The position numbers were made by a program, and so were the translations under genes. A stretch of 8,060 nt of DNA from a bacterium (lineage in GTDB: Bacteria > SZUA-79 > Acidulodesulfobacterales > Acidulodesulfobacteraceae): assembly GCA_021794335.1 (NCBI GenBank), contig JAJYQZ010000074.1, positions 1 through 8,060 on the forward strand. The letters run 5' to 3'. The notes beneath the pieces are model-generated. The model was given only the letters and a program-made list of their open reading frames with translations, made no database searches and was not told the origin of the DNA. Positions 1 to 4,753 of this stretch are shown here, piece after piece. The first letter of the stretch is position 1, and every line of letters starts with the position of its first letter.

Positions 1-81
1 ATAGGATTATGGCTTTATCCGTAGAATTTAAATCGGTATTGTCTTTCCGACCAAAGCCAAAAATTAAAAGACAACTTCTAC

Positions 82-100
82 CTTAAATTACATATTTAAG
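82..100. repeat. 7-bp inverted repeat in the integrase leader
   Basis: Arms CTTAAAT (82-88) and ATTTAAG (94-100) are perfect complements around a 5-base spacer. A second, weaker inverted repeat, GGCA (110-113) with TGCC (120-123), lies just downstream. Both are in the untranslated region before the integrase start at 181. They could be recombinase or repressor binding sites, or a small RNA hairpin, but AT-rich DNA produces such arms by chance. I saw no convincing promoter in 1-180. The rest of the leader has no clear gene. Confidence 0.3.
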
Positions 101-180
101 AATAAAATAGGCAATTAAATGCCAATAACAGAGGTTTGTTTATTATTTTAAAATTAACAAGTTATTTAAAGGAGAAAGCC

Positions 181-1059
181 ATGACAAAAATAGAATTTAA
201 AATAAACCAAGAATTAAAGCAAATAGAGCATTTTCACAAAGTTGATAATCCCATTTCGCCAGTTTCTAACAAACGAGACCACGATATCCGTCAAGATATG
301 GGAATGATAGCCCGTGATGCAAGGCATTACGGGATTGGGGTAACAGCGAACCGAAAGAGCGACATAGGGACATGGACTAATGCCGATATTAAAAAAATGG
401 CAGATTATTATAAAGCCCAAGGGCTTAAAGACGCGACGATTATTAATTACGTATCGAGCCTGCGCTCTTTTCTTTTTGAAACCAAAAGAACGAATATATC
501 GGCAAGCAACGGAGAACTGGGACTTAAACGGGTAATAGAGTATAAAGATAAAAGCCTTGGGGCAAAAGGTATCGATATAAACGAAAAACTTGCACATTTC
601 AAGGAAAAAGACATGAATGTTTACGTCCAGCTTAAAATTGCCGAAATTGCAGGATTAAGGCGGGAAGAGGCAATCCACACCGGACTTGCCATAGCCAAAG
701 ACTATTCCGTTTTAAAAGACAATGTTTTGGAACTGAAAGGAAGCTGGTGCAAGAACGGAAGACCGAGGAATATCGCACTCTCGGATGAAAAAGCAAAAGA
801 GATTAAGGAACTGCAAAAATACGCAACGGGAGGCAATTATAAAATGGACAGGAACCTCAAGCAGGAAAAAGACCATCTGTCGAACTCAATTAAAGCGCAG
901 GGGTTTAACATGCACGCCGTAAGGCACTCCGAAGCTCAGGAAAGATATGCGGAATTAGTTTCAAAAGGTTATTCCGAAAAAGATTCTAAAATAGCCGTTT
1001 CCAAAGAACTTGGGCATAACAGGGATTATATAACAAAGGTTTATCTTGCCGGAAAATAA
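181..1059 (+). CDS. Tyrosine recombinase / integrase (Integrase_1-like)
   Basis: This 292-residue site-specific recombinase would cut and rejoin DNA through a covalent 3'-phosphotyrosine, most likely integrating or excising a mobile element. Visible catalytic residues are R160 in GLRREE, a probable hairpin lysine K191 in CKNGRPR, H245 and R248 in HAVRH, H279 in LGH, and the nucleophile Y288, nine residues after H279 as usual. The stretch HAVRHSEAQERY followed by SKELGH resembles the integrase families with SAM-like N-domain and catalytic domain (PF12834/PF12835), seen in proteobacterial integrative elements and plasmids; this is family recognition by eye. Residues about 1-130 would be the core-binding domain. 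ATG at 181 is chosen because AAGGAG (169-174) lies 6 bases upstream; the frame stays open to a TTG at 136, which has no well-placed site. No excisionase, relaxase or phage gene is in the window. It ends 2 bases from the convergent gene at 1062. Confidence 0.93.
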   Translation: MTKIEFKINQELKQIEHFHKVDNPISPVSNKRDHDIRQDMGMIARDARHYGIGVTANRKSDIGTWTNADIKKMADYYKAQGLKDATIINYVSSLRSFLFETKRTNISASNGELGLKRVIEYKDKSLGAKGIDINEKLAHFKEKDMNVYVQLKIAEIAGLRREEAIHTGLAIAKDYSVLKDNVLELKGSWCKNGRPRNIALSDEKAKEIKELQKYATGGNYKMDRNLKQEKDHLSNSIKAQGFNMHAVRHSEAQERYAELVSKGYSEKDSKIAVSKELGHNRDYITKVYLAGK

Positions 1060-1061
1060 AA

Positions 1062-1334
1062 TCAAAAAAACGCTCTAATTTGCGTTTTAAGGTCAATTGA
1101 ATACTTTTTAGGTATGAAACCATTAACAGGCGGCCAAAAGGGTATCGTTACCGAATGTATAAAGGGGTCGAAATCGGAGTCATAAACGTCGGTATATATA
1201 TCGTCGCCGATATAATTGACACCCTCTATTTCTGTCCAAATATTGAGATCATCTAAGTTGTCGAATATTTTTATGATACGGTCGCAATGACCGTTATAGT
1301 CGTTGCCCGCCTCTATGACTGCATATTTTTTCAT
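1062..1334 (-). CDS. Small acidic hypothetical protein, 90 aa
   Basis: I do not recognise this protein. It starts at ATG 1334-1332 with AAGGAG (1342-1347) 7 bases upstream, so translation is well supported. The sequence is acidic in the middle, with clusters such as GDDIYTDVYDSDFD at about residues 43-56, and has no signal peptide or membrane segment. The C-terminal third is aromatic and proline-rich (PFWPPVNGF). Its stop lies 2 bases from the integrase stop on the other strand, so the two genes are convergent and probably share a transcription end. An acidic small protein next to an integrase could be an element-encoded accessory factor, but nothing in the sequence shows a function. The region upstream (1348-1400) is very AT-rich and promoter-like, with no single clear pair of -35 and -10 boxes. 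Confidence 0.75.
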   Translation of the reverse strand: MKKYAVIEAGNDYNGHCDRIIKIFDNLDDLNIWTEIEGVNYIGDDIYTDVYDSDFDPFIHSVTIPFWPPVNGFIPKKYSIDLKTQIRAFF

Positions 1335-1459
1335 TTTTTTTCTCCTTATTTATAAAGTTAAAATTCTATACATAATATAATATATTAATAGCGAATTTCA
1401 TTCTCTCAGTCTCTCCCGTAAAAAACCTAACGGAAAGGGGTCTAATTTCGGTTTTAAGT

Positions 1460-1516
1460 GGGGTAGGCATAACTTCTACCTAAATCTTTTTTAAACGCCG
1501 TTAAATCGCAAATGCG
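1460..1516. repeat. Diverged intergenic repeat, copy A
   Basis: This segment matches copy B at 2979-3032 in order and spacing. Shared blocks are GGGGTAG, then CATA, then TTTTTTAA, CGCC, TTAAAT and a final AT.CG. The central part differs by a 4-base indel. In copy A, GGTAG (1462-1466) can pair with CTACC (1476-1480) around a 9-base loop, and a T run follows. A shorter echo, AACTTCTACCT, occurs at about 73-83 in the integrase leader. The nature of the element is unknown: it may be a mobile-element end, a small structured RNA or an old coding remnant. Confidence 0.4.
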
Positions 1517-1533
1517 GGTTTGCCGGAATAGTT

Positions 1534-1562
1534 TTGACTTTTAATATTAATAGCGGTATATT
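1534..1562 (+). promoter_or_regulatory. Sigma70-type promoter for the 132-aa gene
   Basis: TTGACT (1534-1539) and TATATT (1557-1562) are separated by exactly 17 bases. Each box differs from the sigma70 consensus at one position. The start of transcription would fall near 1569, leaving a leader of about 33 bases before the ATG at 1602. This is the best promoter match in the window, called by eye. Confidence 0.6.
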
Positions 1563-1601
1563 TAAATTAAAAGCCACCGTCAGCGGTAAAAGAGATAAAT
1601 T

Positions 1602-2000
1602 ATGAAACTAAACGCCAGCGCAAAAAATCTTATCGACAAGCTTAAAAAAAATGACGTAGAAACTATTGCCGCACAAGAACGGCAAAAACGGCAAAACGAA
1701 ACCCCGCCGAAGTTTTATATAACCGACTGTTTTAGTCAAGCGAATCTTTTAAAGCCGGCGGTGGTCGTTTATATTCAATTAAGCATTGATACCGCATACA
1801 AAATAGTATCGTCGTTGAATACAGGCAACTGCTTGATATGTTTTAGCGATGCCGCCAAATTAGAAAAAACGAAAAGGGCGTTAGATATAAAAAGCGGTTA
1901 TTTAAGTGTATCTTCATACTTAAAAAGGCAGGAAGACTGGGTTACTATCCCGATTTTTGATAAAAACGGCGACATAGTTAAATTCTGGAAAATATTTTAA
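1602..2000 (+). CDS. Hypothetical protein, 132 aa
   Basis: I do not recognise this protein. It has no signal peptide or membrane helix, so it is probably cytoplasmic. The first 35 residues are charged and likely helical (LIDKLKKND, AAQERQKRQ). The rest alternates hydrophobic strands and helices, with VVVYIQLS at about residues 54-61, NCLICFSDAAKLEKTKRAL at about 76-94, and a C-terminal strand-turn-strand ending FDKNGDIVKFWKIF. The ATG at 1602 is preceded by only a weak ribosome site (AAAAGAGAT, about 1588-1596), but the promoter at 1534-1562 fits this start well. It stands alone: repeat A lies upstream, and hairpins plus the integrase scar lie downstream. Its position between two integrase traces suggests mobile-element cargo; that is inference from context only. 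Confidence 0.72.
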   Translation: MKLNASAKNLIDKLKKNDVETIAAQERQKRQNETPPKFYITDCFSQANLLKPAVVVYIQLSIDTAYKIVSSLNTGNCLICFSDAAKLEKTKRALDIKSGYLSVSSYLKRQEDWVTIPIFDKNGDIVKFWKIF

Positions 2001-2038
2001 GCGGCGATTATCACCGCCTTGTCCGTTTTTGCCGGACA
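2001..2038 (+). terminator. Two adjacent hairpins after the 132-aa gene
   Basis: Directly after the stop codon, GGCG (2003-2006) can pair with CGCC (2014-2017). A second stem, TGTCCG (2020-2025) with CGGACA (2033-2038), closes a 7-base loop. The second stem is GC-rich and followed by an A/T-rich stretch, but the T run lies inside the loop rather than after the stem, so this is not a textbook Rho-independent terminator. It may still end transcription of the gene or stabilise the mRNA end. Confidence 0.35.
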
Positions 2039-2054
2039 TAAAAATTTTAACTAA

Positions 2055-2147
2055 CTGGGACATTCTAATATTATTAACACCCTTATCTATCTCAAATACT
2101 CGAATAAGGATTTATACGAGGCGATAGATAAGGCAAACAGCAAATAA
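2055..2147 (+). pseudogene. C-terminal remnant of a second tyrosine recombinase
   Basis: Reading from 2055 to the TAA at 2145-2147 gives 30 residues beginning LGHSNIINTLIY and ending DLYEAIDKANSK. The motif LGH followed by Y nine residues later, with Thr three before the Tyr, is the hallmark end of lambda-integrase-type recombinases. The frame is closed by TAA at 2052, directly before the LGH motif, and there is no start codon or catalytic Arg domain upstream, so this is a scar, not a gene. The tail differs from the intact integrase at 181-1059 (LGHNRDYITKVYL), so it is not a simple duplicate of it. An 11-bp perfect inverted repeat lies within the remnant (2081-2091 and 2123-2133). The next gene starts 40 bases downstream. 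Confidence 0.7.
2081..2133. repeat. Large imperfect stem-loop with 11-bp perfect arms
   Basis: CCTTATCTATC (2081-2091) is the exact reverse complement of GATAGATAAGG (2123-2133). Inside, CTCG (2099-2102) and ATAA (2104-2107) can pair with TTAT (2112-2115) and CGAG (2117-2120) around a GGAT loop. The structure overlaps the integrase remnant, so part of it is former coding sequence. It may be chance, or a recombination or regulatory site upstream of the TPR gene. Confidence 0.45.
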
Positions 2148-2187
2148 GGTAATTATTGCAAATCAATCTATATCAGAGGAATTAACC

Positions 2188-2970
2188 ATGAAAAAATTAT
2201 TAATTCTTTTAATGTTTATAGCTTTTGAATTAGTATTCGGGATTTCGGTATACGCATACACAGGTACAGAGCTGTCATATAGGTATCTAATTAATAAAAC
2301 AATTAGGTATAATAACATTGCGGTAAGATATATAGTTAAAGATAATAAAAAAATATTGCGTAAATTAGCTGGTGAAGGACCTCTATATGCTTGTTTCAAC
2401 AATCTTTGTACTTTAAATATATCTTTCAAAGAGGCATTCGGTAAAAATCCTATCCAAGAACCTATTATAGCTAAAATATTGCTAAATAAAGCCAAACATT
2501 ATGCCATTATGGCTTTTTCTACTGCTTCGAATAGACAAGAAAAAATAGATGTATCTAACGCATTATCTAATATTTATTTTAACGTCGGAAACAAAAATTT
2601 GTATTGGAAATATCAATTATTAAACGATAAACTAACGCAATCTCAGCATGGAAACCCGTTTTTATTAAGCTCTATCGGTAGAGATTATTATGAATTGAAA
2701 AATTATAACAAAGCTATTAAATATTTCAAACTTAGTATACCAAAAGTAAAAAACTCTTCTCATCATTATTTAAAAATCTCTTCCCTTCAAACTGATTATA
2801 AGTACTTAGGTTTGATTTATTATCATAAAAAAAAATTTAATATTGCTATACGAGATTTTAAAAAATCATATACATATTATGAAAACCAATATAATAAACA
2901 TCGTACTTATGTAACTGATAAAGAGAATGCCGCAAAACTTTTAAAACTAATTGATAAAATACAAAATTAA
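2188..2970 (+). CDS. Exported TPR-repeat protein, 260 aa
   Basis: The protein begins with a signal peptide: KK, a hydrophobic stretch to about residue 20 (with an unusual Glu at 14), and a likely cleavage after VYA (23). It should be exported to the periplasm or beyond. Two TPR-like helix pairs are visible, at about 157-186 (SSIGRDYYELKNYNKAIKYF) and 203-236 (YKYLGLIYYHKKKFNIAIRDF), with a weaker one at about 125-150. TPR units form a helical scaffold that binds other proteins. Two cysteines, C69 and C74, in the N-terminal part could form a disulfide. ATG at 2188 has AGAGGA (2175-2180) 7 bases upstream. The gene is far more AT-rich than its neighbours: 2821-2880 has 8 G/C in 60, against 30 in 60 at 5461-5520 in a Sel1 gene. 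It faces the Sel1 operon, which also encodes exported solenoid proteins, so a shared process is possible but unproven. Confidence 0.85.
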   Translation: MKKLLILLMFIAFELVFGISVYAYTGTELSYRYLINKTIRYNNIAVRYIVKDNKKILRKLAGEGPLYACFNNLCTLNISFKEAFGKNPIQEPIIAKILLNKAKHYAIMAFSTASNRQEKIDVSNALSNIYFNVGNKNLYWKYQLLNDKLTQSQHGNPFLLSSIGRDYYELKNYNKAIKYFKLSIPKVKNSSHHYLKISSLQTDYKYLGLIYYHKKKFNIAIRDFKKSYTYYENQYNKHRTYVTDKENAAKLLKLIDKIQN

Positions 2971-2978
2971 AAAATCTG

Positions 2979-3032
2979 GGGGTAGTCATACTATCTAATA
3001 TTTTTTTAACCGCCATTAAATTTGAGATACGC
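2979..3032. repeat. Diverged intergenic repeat, copy B
   Basis: This is the partner of copy A (1460-1516), sharing GGGGTAG, TTTTTTAA, CGCC and TTAAAT in the same order. The hairpin position is kept although the bases differ: GGTAGT (2981-2986) can pair with ACTATC (2990-2995) with one G-U pair, around a 3-base loop, followed by seven T. Lying 8 bases after the TPR gene stop, it might act as a weak terminator for that gene. Confidence 0.4.
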
Positions 3033-3054
3033 ATTGAAATATGGAGTCGTAGGC

Positions 3055-3089
3055 AAAAAAATACCGCAGGGTTTTTAAGTCCTGCGGTA
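3055..3089 (-). terminator. Rho-independent terminator of the Sel1 operon
   Basis: TACCGCAGG (3062-3070) and CCTGCGGTA (3081-3089) form a perfect 9-bp stem with a 10-base loop. Read on the minus strand, the stem is followed by A and then seven T (3061-3055 as A on the plus strand). It lies 23 bases past the stop of the last Sel1 gene. The plus-strand side has A rather than T after the stem, so it serves the minus-strand operon and not the TPR gene. Confidence 0.85.
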
Positions 3090-3111
3090 AAAAGATAGCT
3101 AAAAATTAATT

Positions 3112-4716
3112 TTAACTATTTTTTTTAATAATATATTGAGCGTAAAGTTTCGTTAGTTTATTGAAATCCTTGAAATCAGCAGTATCAATCATTCTATCCA
3201 CCGCCTCTGCCGCAACTATAATCTGATTTGGTTTATTATGAGAACCTAATATAAAGTAAAGAAAAGCCATTGTCATATTAGCGGTTATATCATTTTTATA
3301 TCCCGTTCCTTGCAAATAAGATAATAAACTTGATTGTAATTGCGTTCCAAAAACAACCCCTGAAATAGTATCGTTTTTATTCTCCGAAGTAGCATTAAGC
3401 ACAATGCCTCCCCCACATTTCATAGTGGTTACAATTCCAGCGCTATGTTGTGCTACTGTTGTAGTACACGCAACATCGGTAAGTTGAGGGTGTTTCTGTA
3501 AATAAGGTTCTAATATGTCATAATATACCGCATTTTCCTTATTTTTCGTATACTTTCTAATTTCTGTTTTTAAAACCCGCAAATTATTTATCGCATTAGT
3601 ATCACCCTGCGCGGCCGCTTTTTTCCACCAATAGACAGTTTTAAGACGGTTTTTCGGTAGACCTAATCCACGATAATAAATAAAGCCTAACATATTTTGT
3701 GCGCTATCATCTCCCTGTTGTGCTGCTTTTTTCAACCAGTAAACACCTTTTTTTATATTGTTTGTATAAGTATAATAATGTACACCCAATTCATATTCCG
3801 CTTTTATCGCTTTTTTATATCCATGTCCCGCCGCTTTTTTAAACCAGTAACCTGCTTTACGATAACTAAAATTATACCCACTTTCTATGTGGATATGATA
3901 ATATGCAATGTCGCCGAAATAATATTCTGCAGCGACATTTCCCTGTTGAGCCGCATTTTTAAACCAATGAATAGCCATTCCATAGTTTTTTGATTTTAAA
4001 TAAACCATGCCACGATTAAATTCTTTTGTCGGATTTAATAGTTGCAAACTATATTTCGCACCTACACTCCCCTGCGCTGCCGCTTTTTTATACCAATAAG
4101 CAGCTTTGGCGTAATTTGCTTTTAAAAAATACCCCAAACCTTGTATGTTTTCCGCATAGACATATCCTTGCTGTGCTGCTTTTTTAAACCAGTAATTAGA
4201 TTTAGAGATATTGAAAGGAACCCCTTGCTTATTCACATATATTTTACCCAATTCATATTCCGCTCTGGCATTTCCTTGCGCTGCCGCTTTTTTCCACTGC
4301 GCTGCCGCTTTTTTCCACCAATAAGTGGCTTTAGTCCAATTTTCCTTTATACCGCCTCGACCCCAAAAATAATCTCTACCCAATTCATATTCCGCTCTGG
4401 CATTTCCTTGCGCTGCCGCTTTTTTCCACTGCGCTGCCGCTTTTTTCCACCAATAAGCAGCTTTAGAATTATTCCTCTTCACACTGAATCCGACAGAATA
4501 AGCATTAGCTAAACTATTTTCTGCTCTGGCGTATCCCTGCACTGCCGCTTTTTTCCACCAATAAACTGCTTTGGTATAATTACACCCTAAACCAGTAGCG
4601 TTAAAATAATCTCTGCCTAAATTAAATTCTTTTTTTGCACTCATCGCACGGGCTTTAGGTATTGCCGTAAACCCTACAATTGCTATAACTAATATCGGTA
4701 AGATTTTAGTTTTCAT
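3112..4716 (-). CDS. Exported Sel1-repeat protein, 534 aa (third gene)
   Basis: A signal peptide (residues 1-24, ending KARA, no lipobox Cys) directs export. About nine Sel1-like units follow, at residues 27-62, 63-105, 106-149, 150-185, 186-217, 218-260, 261-300, 301-336 and 337-372. Most end in YWWKKAAAQG or close variants. Sel1 repeats are TPR-like helix pairs that build protein-binding solenoids. Units 2 and 3 carry an extra WKKAAAQ heptad, adding about two helix turns. Units 5-8 vary in length (32 to 43 residues), so this array is the most degenerate of the three. Residues 373-455 are unlike the paralogues and contain C and GGG motifs (VACTT, MKCGGG). The last 79 residues (456-534) are the shared C-terminal domain starting FGTQLQSSLLSYL. 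ATG at 4716 has AAGGAG (4725-4730) 8 bases upstream. It is last in the operon, 37 bases after its neighbour, and is followed by the terminator. Partner and role are unknown. Confidence 0.93.
   Translation of the reverse strand: MKTKILPILVIAIVGFTAIPKARAMSAKKEFNLGRDYFNATGLGCNYTKAVYWWKKAAVQGYARAENSLANAYSVGFSVKRNNSKAAYWWKKAAAQWKKAAAQGNARAEYELGRDYFWGRGGIKENWTKATYWWKKAAAQWKKAAAQGNARAEYELGKIYVNKQGVPFNISKSNYWFKKAAQQGYVYAENIQGLGYFLKANYAKAAYWYKKAAAQGSVGAKYSLQLLNPTKEFNRGMVYLKSKNYGMAIHWFKNAAQQGNVAAEYYFGDIAYYHIHIESGYNFSYRKAGYWFKKAAGHGYKKAIKAEYELGVHYYTYTNNIKKGVYWLKKAAQQGDDSAQNMLGFIYYRGLGLPKNRLKTVYWWKKAAAQGDTNAINNLRVLKTEIRKYTKNKENAVYYDILEPYLQKHPQLTDVACTTTVAQHSAGIVTTMKCGGGIVLNATSENKNDTISGVVFGTQLQSSLLSYLQGTGYKNDITANMTMAFLYFILGSHNKPNQIIVAAEAVDRMIDTADFKDFNKLTKLYAQYIIKKNS
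4277..4318. repeat. 21-bp perfect tandem duplication (WKKAAAQ heptad)
   Basis: Bases 4277-4297 and 4298-4318 are identical 21-mers, encoding WKKAAAQ twice in a row on the minus strand. It adds exactly seven residues, close to two helical turns, to the second helix of Sel1 unit 3. Confidence 0.95.
4409..4450. repeat. Second copy of the 21-bp tandem duplication
   Basis: The same 21-mer pair occurs 132 bases further on, in Sel1 unit 2. Since it lies inside the 81-bp direct repeat, the simplest history is that the 21-base duplication came first and the 132-base duplication or conversion copied it. Confidence 0.95.
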
Positions 4717-4753
4717 TTTTATTTCTCCTTAATATTAAATCATTAAATTACTT

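Larger units (their letters stand above)
4245..4457. repeat. 81-bp perfect direct repeat, period 132 bp
   Basis: Bases 4245-4325 and 4377-4457 are identical over 81 bases, and the two copies start 132 bases (44 codons) apart. The copies cover the end of one Sel1 unit and the beginning of the next (residues about 87-114 and 131-158). The sequence between the identical parts has diverged from its counterparts. Perfect identity, including silent positions, points to a recent duplication or gene conversion. Confidence 0.92.
3601..4638 (-). repeat. Sel1 repeat array, about 9 units (534-aa protein)
   Basis: Consecutive units of 32 to 44 codons lie in one frame. The best conserved positions are AE..LG near the start and YW.KKAA.QG at the end. 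Unit boundaries are by eye and are least certain in units 5 to 8. All changes in length are multiples of three bases. Confidence 0.85.

Noticed and set aside
11..58. Nested inverted repeats GGCTTT/AAAGCC and TCGG/CCGA
   Set aside because: The arms are short, the left and right gaps are very unequal, and no T run follows, so a terminator or riboswitch is not supported.
3..86. Short plus-strand open frame at the left edge
   Set aside because: Only 27 residues with no family resemblance; it could be the end of an upstream gene, but nothing supports that.
214..597. Minus-strand open frame opposite the integrase
   Set aside because: It is antisense to a gene with complete catalytic motifs and has no ribosome site.
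1417..1434. CCGT/ACGG hairpin in the 1335-1601 spacer
   Set aside because: The stem is only four bases with a 10-base loop, within chance expectation.
2163..2495. Minus-strand open frame overlapping the TPR gene start
   Set aside because: The hydrophobic stretch is the complement of AT-rich coding sequence; the plus-strand gene has a signal peptide and ribosome site.
3697..4512. Plus-strand open frames opposite the 534-aa gene
   Set aside because: They are complements of the repeated YWWKKAAAQ codons, giving Cys/Phe-rich nonsense, and have no ribosome sites.
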